In this document: piece after piece, positions 6,917 through 14,086 of the stretch
Layout of the letters: the number at the start of each line of letters is the position of its first letter
Numbering within the stretch: position 1 is the stretch's first letter
Assembly (NCBI GenBank): GCA_964555935.1
Contig: CAZKUN010000223.1
Span: 1 to 15,159 of the forward strand
Origin: CAZKUN01 sp964555935
Lineage (GTDB): Bacteria > Armatimonadota > Zipacnadia > Zipacnadales > VGFC01
DNA length: 15,159 nucleotides
Direction: 5' to 3'
Made by a program: the position numbers and the translations under genes
The notes under the pieces: model-generated
The model's database searches: none
Seen by the model: only the letters and a program-made list of their open reading frames with translations
What the model was told of the DNA's origin: nothing

Positions 6917-9190
6917 ATGGCAGCAGTTGCTGCGGCGTTAGTTGCGTGTCTGACGTGTCCCGCGGGGGCCGCTCCGGCGGATCTTGATGCGCTGTTCGAG
7001 GGCGTGGATGAGTTCTCGGCGCCGGGCGTGCTGGCCGCGCCGGTCGCGGCGTTTGGGCCGGATGCGTTCGTGGTGGCCACGGCGTCACTTGGTAAGGAGC
7101 GCGTGTCGGTGATCGCGGCGGCTCGGTGCGGAGAGGGTCGCGTGCTGACGATGGGCCATGAGGGCATGCTGGTTACCTACATCGACCAACCAAACACGGC
7201 CCAGTTCATGCTCAACGCCGCGCGCTGGGCCAGCCAGAAGGAGCAACCAAGGGTCGGCGTGGTGAGCTACGACAAGCTGGCCGACCACCTCACGGCGAGC
7301 GGCCTCGACGTGGCGGTGATAAACGATGCGGACCTAGACGGCGACCTCGGTGGGCACGACGTGATCGTTGCGTCGGCATATGCCCTTGGCACGCCGCCGA
7401 ACGCGGCCCGGGTGGAGAATCTTCGCGCGTTCATTGAGAAGGGCGGCGGCCTGCTGACGGGGGCTTGCGCGTGGGGTTGGGAGCAGCTCAATCCCGGCGG
7501 AGACTTGCCGACCGAGTTCGGCGGAACGGCGCTACTCGCGCCGATGGGGCTGGCCTGGGAAGGCGCGACGGTGGGCCTCACGACGGGCACGGGATTTGCG
7601 GATGACCGAGAGAGCTTGCGGCTGACGCACGCGGGCGATGCCCTCAAGGCGTTGGCGGGGCACGAGGCGGGCGATGCGGAGCTCACTGACGAGGATCTCG
7701 CCCAAGTTGGGGTCGTGCTGCTGAGCGCCCTGCGGGCGGTGCCGGATGACGATGAGTTGCTGATGCCCGAATTCAACCGGCTGGTTGAGGCCGGCGGGAC
7801 CGATGTCTACCCGACGCCCGATGCCCCCGTGACACGGGCCGATCCCCTCGCGCGCATCGTGACGACGCGGACGCTGGAGCAATTGCTGGCCACCCCCGTC
7901 GACGAGGTCAGCAAGCACCCGGCCGGCGATGCGTTCCCCGGCGCTGTGCCCGATGATGCGGAGAGGATCGCAACGACGATTGCCATCGATGCAGGTTTGC
8001 CGGGGTGGATCGACGGTGCGGACGGGCTCACGCTGCCGGGGATCTACAGCCGGGGCGCCGCGGCGTGGCACAGCACGGGGCTCTACGCTCCGGCGGGCGA
8101 GAGGATCACCATTACGGTTCCCGCGGGAATGGCCGATGCGAAGCTGGCGGTGCGGATAGGGTGCCACGCGGACCACATCTGGGGACGCCCGGACTGGAAG
8201 CGCTTCCCGGTGGTGTCGCGGCGGTTTGAGGTCAGCGAACCGACGACCATCGCCGCGAACGCGTTCGGAGGGCTGATCTACATCGAGACTCCCGGCGGCG
8301 GCCTGACCCCGTTCGATGTGGAGATCGCGGGCGGCACGCCGTCGCCTCGGTTCATCCTCGGCGAGACGCCGGTCGCGGATTGGCGCGACAGAATCCGCCA
8401 CCTGCCGGCGCCATGGGGCGAGATCGCGGGCAAAAGCCTCGTCATCTCGCTGCCGAGCGAGACGCTCCGGACGCTGGATGACCCGGAATCGCTGATGGCG
8501 TTCTGGGATCTCGTGATGGACGCCGATTCGGATCTCATCGGCGCGCCGCGCGAGCGGGTCCGGCCGGAGCGATTCGTCTGTGACGTGCAGATCAGCGTGG
8601 GCTACATGCACGCGGGGTATCCGCTCATGACGTACCTGGACATGCCCGAGGTGATCACCAACAAGGAGCGCGTCATCACGAAGGACCATGGCGGCGTGTG
8701 GGGGTTGTTCCATGAGGTGGGGCACAACCACCAGCTTGGGCACTGGACCTTCGGCGGGACGGGCGAGGTGACGGTGAACCTCTTCACGCTGTACGCGATG
8801 GAGCGGGCATGTCACATCCCGGTGGCCGAGAACTTCGATCTGTATGGCGAGAAGACGCAGCAGAAGATCGCTGATCACATCGCCGCCGGCGCGCCGTTTG
8901 ACAGGTGGAAGGGCGACGCGTTTCTGGCGTTGACGATGTACGTGCAACTGCAGCAGGCGTTTGGGTGGGGGGCGTTCGAGCGGGTATTCGCCGGCTACCG
9001 CGACGCGCCGGCGGACGAGCTGCCGAAGACCGATGACGAGAAGCGCGACCAGTGGCTCGTGCGGTTCAGCCAGGAGGTCGGACGCGACCTCGGGCCGTTC
9101 TTTGAAACGTGGGGAGTGCCGACGTCTGACGAGGCGCGGGCGAAGGTGACGGACCTGCCGGAGTGGATTCCGGAGGGGTTGGGTGGGTAG
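6917..9190 (+). CDS. Secreted M60 (enhancin/TCAF-like) zinc metallopeptidase
   Basis: A 757-residue probable gluzincin protease. Known M60 enzymes cleave mucin-type O-glycoproteins. The zinc site is HEVGHNHQ (H599, E600, H603), with the downstream Glu in GTGEVTVNLFTLY (E617), matching the M60 form HExxH...E. The N-terminus (MAAVAAALVACLTCPAGAA) looks like a signal peptide without a basic n-region. Residues about 20-250 form an alpha/beta domain like the glutamine-amidotransferase-like part of TCAF proteins: strands RVGVVSY, VIVASAYAL, and GGGLLTGACAWGWEQL. Residues about 355-500 look beta-rich, as in the domain preceding M60 catalytic cores (PAGERITITVPAG). The C-terminal helices (QQAFGWGAFERVFAGY, FFETWGVP) are also typical. 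A family-1 palindrome follows the stop by 11 bases. The gene is divergent from the glycosidase-like cluster. The substrate is inferred only from the family. Confidence 0.9.
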   Translation: MAAVAAALVACLTCPAGAAPADLDALFEGVDEFSAPGVLAAPVAAFGPDAFVVATASLGKERVSVIAAARCGEGRVLTMGHEGMLVTYIDQPNTAQFMLNAARWASQKEQPRVGVVSYDKLADHLTASGLDVAVINDADLDGDLGGHDVIVASAYALGTPPNAARVENLRAFIEKGGGLLTGACAWGWEQLNPGGDLPTEFGGTALLAPMGLAWEGATVGLTTGTGFADDRESLRLTHAGDALKALAGHEAGDAELTDEDLAQVGVVLLSALRAVPDDDELLMPEFNRLVEAGGTDVYPTPDAPVTRADPLARIVTTRTLEQLLATPVDEVSKHPAGDAFPGAVPDDAERIATTIAIDAGLPGWIDGADGLTLPGIYSRGAAAWHSTGLYAPAGERITITVPAGMADAKLAVRIGCHADHIWGRPDWKRFPVVSRRFEVSEPTTIAANAFGGLIYIETPGGGLTPFDVEIAGGTPSPRFILGETPVADWRDRIRHLPAPWGEIAGKSLVISLPSETLRTLDDPESLMAFWDLVMDADSDLIGAPRERVRPERFVCDVQISVGYMHAGYPLMTYLDMPEVITNKERVITKDHGGVWGLFHEVGHNHQLGHWTFGGTGEVTVNLFTLYAMERACHIPVAENFDLYGEKTQQKIADHIAAGAPFDRWKGDAFLALTMYVQLQQAFGWGAFERVFAGYRDAPADELPKTDDEKRDQWLVRFSQEVGRDLGPFFETWGVPTSDEARAKVTDLPEWIPEGLGG

Positions 9191-9201
9191 GGGGTCGGCA
9201 T

Positions 9202-9230
9202 GCACCGGCGAGGGCGCCGGTGCTACGTGG
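9202..9230. repeat. Intergenic palindrome, family 1, copy C
   Basis: A perfect 9-bp inverted repeat, GCACCGGCG (9202-9210) and CGCCGGTGC (9215-9223), with loop AGGG, followed by GCTACGTGG (9222-9230). It lies 11 bases after the M60 peptidase stop and 28 bases before the next gene's Shine-Dalgarno site. Position alone would allow a transcript-end role, but there is no U-tract. Confidence 0.75.
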
Positions 9231-9258
9231 ACAGGACGACTGCACTGATCGTATGAAC

Positions 9259-9267
9259 GGAGGAGGT
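9259..9267 (+). promoter_or_regulatory. Strong Shine-Dalgarno site for a GTG start
   Basis: GGAGGAGGT, 8 bases before GTG 9276. The ATG at 9253 and the TTG at 9269 are out of frame with the protein, so this site decides for the GTG start. Confidence 0.82.
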
Positions 9268-9275
9268 GTTGCCGG

Positions 9276-10025
9276 GTGGGACACGCCATCACGATTGACG
9301 GAGAGACGGCTCCGGTTGGGACGGCGGCGGAGCTGGTTGTTGTGCTGAACGTGCTGCAAGGGCAGCATGATCGGACGGTGCTGGAGCAGTTGGCGCCCAA
9401 TCTGGCGGAGATCATCGATGGGCCCCAGGGGCTGCACTCGGCGCTGTCGATCCTGACCCCTGAGGACCAGGCGTATCTGATCGAGACGCTGGGAAGCCGG
9501 CTCGTCGACTGCATCCAGAACTCCCGAGCGCTGCGGGATATCCTCGCGACGCTGGCCGAGGGCGCGGTCGAGGAGAGCCTGCTGAGGACGCTGGGGCAGG
9601 AGGGGTTGCAGCATCTGCTGGCCACGCCCGAGACGCTCGCGCAGGTGCTGGAATGGGTCTACGGGAGCCGGGACCGGCTGGCGCTGGAGCTGCTCGGACC
9701 GGAGTTCCTGAGAGGGCTGTTCCGGACGGGGCGAGAGCTGAGCCTCGTCCTCAAGGCGCTGAACGCGGAGTCGCAGGACTTTGTGCTCGATGAGATCGGG
9801 TGGGAGAGCGTCCCCCCGCTGGTGCAAGACGACATGGACCTGGCATACCTGCTGCGGGCGTTGCCGACGGCGCTGAGCAAAGAGCTGCTGGGGCACTTCA
9901 CTAGGGAGCAACTCATGACGATCCTGCGCGGCGGACGCGACTACGCGGGAATCAGGCGGTACCTCGAGGCCGGTGAGTTGGCGCATCTCGACGCCCTGAT
10001 GGGGGTGAACATCGATGCCGAATGA
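9276..10025 (+). CDS. Unrecognised protein of six ~34-residue helical repeats
   Basis: A 249-residue protein, probably cytosolic: no signal peptide or membrane segment. Start GTG 9276 is set by GGAGGAGGT. I do not recognise the family. After an N-terminal segment (1-23) it is built of six tandem units at about 24-57, 58-90, 91-125, 126-159, 160-193 and 194-230. Each has a first helix ending near L-x-x-LG, then x-E-x-L-x-x-L-(x)4-5-L-x-x-(V/I/L)-L. Examples are VLEQLAPNLAEII, LLRTLGQEGLQHLL and ALELLGPEFLRGLF. This predicts an alpha-solenoid. The unit length recalls TPRs, but the TPR consensus (W4, G8, Y11, A20, P32) is absent. Some units vaguely resemble MgtE N-terminal helices (TPEDQAYLIETL). 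The last 11 bases overlap the next amidohydrolase gene, so the two are probably co-translated. A binding or scaffolding role is inferred. Confidence 0.8.
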   Translation: MGHAITIDGETAPVGTAAELVVVLNVLQGQHDRTVLEQLAPNLAEIIDGPQGLHSALSILTPEDQAYLIETLGSRLVDCIQNSRALRDILATLAEGAVEESLLRTLGQEGLQHLLATPETLAQVLEWVYGSRDRLALELLGPEFLRGLFRTGRELSLVLKALNAESQDFVLDEIGWESVPPLVQDDMDLAYLLRALPTALSKELLGHFTREQLMTILRGGRDYAGIRRYLEAGELAHLDALMGVNIDAE

Positions 10026-11013
10026 ATCAATCCCAACTCTAGTTCGTGACGCCGAGCAGGCGGGATCGTTGACCCCGCTTCGAGGCAGCAAGCACAGCAT
10101 CCTCGACGCTCATCTGCATGTTGTGAACTTCGGGCAGGAGACGCCCGGCGGCGAAGCGCTGATCGAGGCGATGGATCGGGCGAATGTGTGCGGTGCGGTT
10201 ATCTTCGGCCTGCCGGTGGCGAAGCTCTGGGCGGAGTTTGACCGGGAACCGCCGGACTACTACCTGGCGAATGACGCGCGGTGCTATTACTACGGGTACA
10301 CCGACGTGATCGTAGCGGAGTTGGTGAGATCGCTGCCGGAGGAGCAGCGCGCGCGGCTGTATCCGCTGATCTGCGGGTTCAACCCCACTGACAAGATGGC
10401 GCTGCGGGATGTGAAGCGGCAGTATGATCAGTACCCGGACGTGTGGTGTGGGATCGGCGAGGTGCTGCTGCGACATGACGATCTGACGGCGCTGACGTAT
10501 GGCGACGCGGCGCGGGCGAACCATCAGGCGATGTGGCCGATCTACGAGTTCGCGACGGAGCGGGAACTGCCGGTGCTGCTGCACCAGAACGTGACATCGG
10601 TGAGCAAGAGCGACCATCCGGTATACCTCTATGAGCTGGAGGAGGCTTTGCGGGACTTCCCCCGGACGCAGTTCATCCTGGCGCACTGCGGGATGAGCCG
10701 GCGGGTGAACGTGCCGTTCTATTACCAGATGGTGGCGCGGCTCTTGGAGCAGTACCCGCGGGTGGTCGTCGACTATTCGTGGATCATCTTCGATGAGATC
10801 ATCTGCCCGAACGGCGTGCCGAGCCCGGAGTGGCTGGAGATGACGGAGCAGTACAGCGACAGAATCTGCCTGGGTTCAGACCTGGTGACGAAGTTCGAGC
10901 GGATGGGGCCCGAGATGCATCGATACGACGTGTTCCTCGATGAGCTGAGCGAGGAGGCGCGGGCGAACGTGTGCCGGTTGACGGCGCAGAGGGTATATGG
11001 GCGGAAGGGGTAG
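10015..11013 (+). CDS. Amidohydrolase family protein (Amidohydro_2-like), 332 aa
   Basis: A probably cytosolic TIM-barrel metal-dependent enzyme. Ligand candidates appear in order: LDAHLHV (H33, H35), GIGEVLL (E149), LLHQN (H190), LAHCGMS (H224) and CLGSDL (D289), a complete Amidohydro_2 set. The C-terminal NVCRLTAQRVYG resembles the usual N-x-x-R/L-x-x-x-N-A-x-R-L-F/Y-G tail. ATG 10015 lies inside the end of the repeat-protein gene (11-base overlap), with GGGGGTG just upstream. The substrate is unknown. The companion repeat protein may bind it or deliver a partner (inference). A large hairpin follows 7 bases after the stop. It is distinct in length and in the region around the metal site from the 406-residue amidohydrolase at 3841-5061. 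Confidence 0.9.
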   Translation: MPNESIPTLVRDAEQAGSLTPLRGSKHSILDAHLHVVNFGQETPGGEALIEAMDRANVCGAVIFGLPVAKLWAEFDREPPDYYLANDARCYYYGYTDVIVAELVRSLPEEQRARLYPLICGFNPTDKMALRDVKRQYDQYPDVWCGIGEVLLRHDDLTALTYGDAARANHQAMWPIYEFATERELPVLLHQNVTSVSKSDHPVYLYELEEALRDFPRTQFILAHCGMSRRVNVPFYYQMVARLLEQYPRVVVDYSWIIFDEIICPNGVPSPEWLEMTEQYSDRICLGSDLVTKFERMGPEMHRYDVFLDELSEEARANVCRLTAQRVYGRKG

Positions 11014-11018
11014 AATGC

Positions 11019-11070
11019 GCGGGCCGGATACGTCGATCACTGCGTGATCTCGTATTCGGCCCCTCCGACG
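11019..11070. repeat. Structured intergenic repeat, family 2, copy 1
   Basis: A long hairpin between the converging amidohydrolase and tatA genes. Outer arms GGGCCGGATACG (11021-11032) and CGTATTCGGCCC (11051-11062) pair over 12 bp with one G-U. Inside, GATCAC (11035-11040) and GTGATC (11044-11049) pair around TGC. The conserved flank CTCCGACG follows (11063-11070). It shares GCGCGGGCCGGAT and ATTCGGCCCCTCCGACG exactly with the copy at 12615-12662, while the inner stem differs. It could serve as a terminator here, but without a T-tract. The rest of the 85-base gap shows nothing else. Confidence 0.8.
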
Positions 11071-11098
11071 GCAGGCGCGAGTCGGTCATCTGCCGGCG

Positions 11099-11293
11099 CT
11101 AAGGCTTGAGCTTCTTGACGGTGCTGACGGTCTTTTTCACATCCTCGATCTCCTCGTCGAGTCCGTCGGTGATGTCTTTGACCTCACGGTAGCCCTGTCC
11201 CAGGCTTCGCATGATGTCGGGGATTTTTTTGGCGCCGAATAGCACGACGATGAGCAGCGCGACGAGTATGATCTCTGTGAGCCCAAAGGACAT
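11099..11293 (-). CDS. tatA: Twin-arginine translocase subunit TatA/E
   Basis: A 64-residue Tat pore-forming subunit, which oligomerises in the cytoplasmic membrane for export of folded proteins. ATG 11293 follows a strong AGGAGG (11305-11300, spacer 6); the open frame to 11350 is upstream read-through. Residues 1-18 form the short transmembrane helix (TEIILVALLIVVLF). The family hinge F19-G20 and the amphipathic helix AKKIPDIMRSLGQGYREVK follow, then a charged tail ending KKLKP. A Glu at position 7 resembles TatB and some TatA/E, but the very short tail favours TatA. No tatC or tatB is in the window. It lies 72 bases downstream of the GH5-like gene on the same strand and may share its transcript. 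Confidence 0.93.
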   Translation of the reverse strand: MSFGLTEIILVALLIVVLFGAKKIPDIMRSLGQGYREVKDITDGLDEEIEDVKKTVSTVKKLKP

Positions 11294-11365
11294 GACTCCC
11301 CTCCTATCGGCACCGCGCGTGGGTGCCGCGGACGTCATTGGTTGTCTCATTCGCGGCGGACCACA

Positions 11366-12589
11366 TCACAGTCCTGCATGCGCCTCGTTGAAGTCGGCGA
11401 TTTGCTGCATCAGTTCTGGGTGGGCGTCGCCGGACGGGATGTTGAAATCCTTGTCCTGCCACGGGAAGTGCCAGACCCAGATGGCGCTCGGCGCGACGCC
11501 CTCCTCGTCGGCNNNNNNNNNNGCAAGATCGAGCGCGGCGCGGGTCCATTTGGCTTCCGGGTCCTCGGTGAAGTGCGGCTGGGCTTGGCCGAGTTCGCCG
11601 ATGAAGACGGGCGTCCGAGCGGCGTGCATGCCCTTGATCCGGGCGCGGAGGAAGTCGAGGTTGCTGAGGTTCTCGACCTTGCGCGCGCCATCGAAGTTGC
11701 CGTACATGTGGACGCTCATGACGTCGAGCGGCGCGGGCTGAGAGTCCAGCAGGTTGGAGATGTGCTCGCGGAGCGTATCGTTGCGGTACTTGAAGTCAGG
11801 GAACGTCAGCCGGCGACTCATGCTCTCCTCGCGTGGCCCCGAATCGCCGCTGGTGACGAGGTGATTGGGGTCGATCTCCTTGATGAAGGCCGTAGCCTCT
11901 CTGTATAGCTGAATCAGCATGTCGAAGGTGAAGCTGTCCTCGCGAACATGCTCCTCGGCAAGCCCTTCCGTGCCGGTCGGATAGCATCCGGCGGGGAGGG
12001 CCTTGCGCCCCTGCATGTCGACATCCGCGATGAGGAACGCCTCGTTCTCAAGCTCCCACATGAGGACCGTCGGATCGTCCTTGTAGCGGGTGACGAATTC
12101 CCTCACGTACTTGTAGGTTGCCGCGTGGGTCTTGGAGTCGGGATCGAGGACGGCGGGCTTCAGCTCCCGGCAGTCACTGCTCCACTTGAGGACCCCAAGG
12201 GACGGAATAAGCTTGATGTTGCGCTCGCGGCAAAGGGCGAAGACCTCGTCCATCCGGCGCCAGTATTCGTCGGGATCGGCGAGGTAGAGTTCGGCGGTGT
12301 CTTTCGGGTAGCCGGGCGAGGCGAAGAAACGAATGAAGGCGACCTTGCGCGCCGCCGCGTCGTCGAGCGCGTCGATGATGGACTGCTTCATGGCCTCGCG
12401 GGTGCCGTAGATCTGCTGCCAGTGGAACCAGGTGCCGAGATAGCTCTGGGAGAGGTGAGGCATGTTGACGCCGATGGCGCGGTAGGGCTCGCCATCAAGC
12501 GTTAGTTGGGAGCCGTCGCGTTGAATGAAGCCGTCGGCGGATGCCACGGCGCAGACGAGAAGGGCGAGGATGGCGGCGGTGGGGTTCAT
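11366..12589 (-). CDS. Secreted GH5-like glycoside hydrolase
   Basis: A 407-residue exported retaining glycosidase, likely an endo-beta-mannanase or cellulase type of clan GH-A. ATG 12589 has AAGGAG 9 bases upstream (12604-12599) and a signal peptide (MNPTAAILALLVCAVASA, then DGFIQRDG). Clan motifs are visible: VAFIRFFA after the first strands, LMWELENEAF with the acid/base E183 preceded by N182, DVMSVHMYG (H294, Y296), VFIGELGQ with nucleophile E332, and IWVWHF near 370-375. The family's length fits a single catalytic domain. Four codons at 356-359 are touched by an N gap. The first is GCN, so residue 356 is Ala. The exact substrate is open, and other GH-A families are possible. The open frame continues upstream to 13552, but beyond 12589 it is antisense to the ceramidase-like gene. 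Confidence 0.88.
   Translation of the reverse strand: MNPTAAILALLVCAVASADGFIQRDGSQLTLDGEPYRAIGVNMPHLSQSYLGTWFHWQQIYGTREAMKQSIIDALDDAAARKVAFIRFFASPGYPKDTAELYLADPDEYWRRMDEVFALCRERNIKLIPSLGVLKWSSDCRELKPAVLDPDSKTHAATYKYVREFVTRYKDDPTVLMWELENEAFLIADVDMQGRKALPAGCYPTGTEGLAEEHVREDSFTFDMLIQLYREATAFIKEIDPNHLVTSGDSGPREESMSRRLTFPDFKYRNDTLREHISNLLDSQPAPLDVMSVHMYGNFDGARKVENLSNLDFLRARIKGMHAARTPVFIGELGQAQPHFTEDPEAKWTRAALDLXXXXADEEGVAPSAIWVWHFPWQDKDFNIPSGDAHPELMQQIADFNEAHAGL
11513..11522. other. Assembly gap of 10 N
   Basis: Ten undetermined bases inside the GH5-like gene, between the nucleophile region and the IWVWHF motif. The frame is kept across it. Confidence 0.97.
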
Positions 12590-12614
12590 GGTGAGTTTCT
12601 CCTTGGCGAACGGC

Positions 12615-12662
12615 GCGGGCCGGATGGGGACCCCATACATCCCCCATTCGGCCCCTCCGACG
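12615..12662. repeat. Structured intergenic repeat, family 2, copy 2
   Basis: Outer arms GGGCCGGATGGGG (12617-12629) and CCCCATTCGGCCC (12642-12654) pair over 13 bp with one G-U around a 12-base loop. The flank CTCCGACG follows (12655-12662). The first 13 and last 17 bases of the element match the copy at 11019-11070, but the inner stem is GGGG/CCCC here and ACG/CGT plus GATCAC/GTGATC there. It lies upstream of both the GH5-like gene (ending 25 bases before it) and the divergent ceramidase-like gene, so it is not a terminator. The remaining gap to 12787 holds only the GAGGGG site (12774-12779) and no convincing promoter. Confidence 0.8.
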
Positions 12663-12787
12663 ACGATGCGGAACTGAGGTTTCGCCCGCGCAGGATAGGG
12701 ACCTTCGACGGCGGGAAGGAAGATGGGGCGGGCCTGGAGCAACGCCACGTGCAGACCGCGAGAGACCGAACGTGAGGGGCGCCAGAC

Positions 12788-14086
12788 ATGAGAGTTGGGA
12801 TTGCGAGCACGACGATTACGCCGGATCGGCCGATCTGGATGACTGGTTTCGCGTCGCGAACGGCGCCCTCGGAGGGCGAGTACAACGATCTCGAGGCGTC
12901 GGCGGTGGTGTTTGACGATCGTACGACAAGGGTGGGGATTCTGGCGCTGGATCTCGTCGGGATCGACGAGTTTCTGCTGGAGCCGATTCGGGCGAGGGCG
13001 GCGGAGCTTGGCATCGCGGCGGATCACTTGCTGATCAACTGCAGCCACACGCACTGCGCGCCGGCGTGTCGGGTGGTGCGGGGATCGTGTCGGAAGTTCG
13101 ATGATGAGTATCTGGCAGGCCTGATCGAGACATCGGGGCGGTTGCTGGAGGAGGCGATCTCGGATCTGCGAGAGGCCCGGTTGGATCATACCGTCGGCGA
13201 GTGCACGATGGGGGTGAATCGGCGGCGGCTGAATGAGGAGGGCATGGCCGCGGGGATGCTGCCGGCGCCGGATCGACCGAATGACACGGATGTCCCGGTC
13301 ATGCGAGTGATGACGCCGGAGGAGGAGATTCGGGCGGTGCTGTTCAGCTACGCCTGCCACCCGACGACGATGGGCGGCCAACTCATCGGGACGGACTACC
13401 CCGGACCGGCGCGGGGCGCGATCCGCGAGGCGATTCCCGAGTGCGCGGCGATCTTTCTGCAAGGCTGCGGGGGGGACGTCAAGCCGCGCAACGTGACGGG
13501 CGACGGGCGGTTCGCCTCGGGACCCGTGGAGATGGTGCGCGAGATCGGACATGAACTCGGCCGGGCCGCGCTGACGGCGATGTGCGGCGAGATGGATGAC
13601 GTCGGCGAGGGCTTGGGCGGGCTCAGCGACATTGCCGAACTACCGGCGCGACCGCCGATGACAGAGGACGAGTTCACTGCGCTCGAGCAAGGAAACGCGT
13701 GGGAGCAGAAGTGGGTGGAGGTCGCGCGGAAGACGATCGCTGAGAAGGGTGGCCTCGCGGAGACGCTGCCGGTGGAGGTGCAAGTGCTGACGATCGGCGA
13801 TCTGGCGATCGTCGGGATGGGCGGCGAGATCTGTTCGGGGATCGGGGAGGATGTGAAGACCGTGCTGGCGGATCGCAACGTGTGGACGCTGGGGTACTCG
13901 AATCTCTTGCGGTCTTACGTGGCATCGCGCGGCGCGCACGCGGAGGGCGGGTATGAGGTGAGGGACAGTTTCGTCTACTCGTGGACGCCCGAGCCGAGGC
14001 CGCTGGGCCTGGCGCCGGAGTCGGTGGATGTGCTGGTTGGGGCGGCTGTGAGGCTCGTGAACGACAGCCAACGGAGACGGGTATGA
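12788..14086 (+). CDS. Neutral/alkaline ceramidase-like hydrolase, N-terminal domain type
   Basis: A 432-residue zinc hydrolase of the neutral (non-lysosomal) ceramidase N-terminal-domain family. Characterised members split ceramide to sphingosine and fatty acid, but many bacterial single-domain homologues have no known substrate. Zinc-ligand candidates: CSHTHCAP (H87, H89), YACHPTTMGG (H191), MGGEICSGIG (E347) and the Tyr of LGYSN (Y370). QGCGGDVKPR (225-234) is the family's oxyanion/phosphate-like loop. It is shorter than full ceramidases (about 650 residues), so the C-terminal Ig-like domain is missing. There is no signal peptide: the first beta strand starts at once (MRVGIASTTITPD). ATG 12788 follows GAGGGG with an 8-base spacer. 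Its TGA overlaps the next ATG (14083-14086), so the two genes are probably coupled. A sugar-related ester or amide substrate is as likely as ceramide. Confidence 0.85.
   Translation: MRVGIASTTITPDRPIWMTGFASRTAPSEGEYNDLEASAVVFDDRTTRVGILALDLVGIDEFLLEPIRARAAELGIAADHLLINCSHTHCAPACRVVRGSCRKFDDEYLAGLIETSGRLLEEAISDLREARLDHTVGECTMGVNRRRLNEEGMAAGMLPAPDRPNDTDVPVMRVMTPEEEIRAVLFSYACHPTTMGGQLIGTDYPGPARGAIREAIPECAAIFLQGCGGDVKPRNVTGDGRFASGPVEMVREIGHELGRAALTAMCGEMDDVGEGLGGLSDIAELPARPPMTEDEFTALEQGNAWEQKWVEVARKTIAEKGGLAETLPVEVQVLTIGDLAIVGMGGEICSGIGEDVKTVLADRNVWTLGYSNLLRSYVASRGAHAEGGYEVRDSFVYSWTPEPRPLGLAPESVDVLVGAAVRLVNDSQRRRV

Noticed and set aside
7532..9625. 697-codon minus-strand open frame
   Set aside because: Antisense to the M60 gene and the start of the repeat-protein gene. 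It is Arg/Pro-rich without domains and runs through an intergenic palindrome; typical of high-GC shadows.
9276..10025. TPR or MgtE-type assignment for the repeat protein
   Set aside because: The unit length fits TPR, but its consensus residues are missing. The resemblance to MgtE N-terminal helices is limited to a few TPED/LLE-like words, and no transporter domain follows.
12506..12775. 89-codon plus-strand frame in the divergent gap
   Set aside because: Overlaps the GH5-like N-terminus in antisense and the palindrome; Gly-rich composition and no ribosome binding site.
12590..13552. Upstream extension of the GH5-like frame
   Set aside because: It passes through the family-2 hairpin and the antisense of the ceramidase-like gene. 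The signal peptide and AAGGAG mark the start at 12589.
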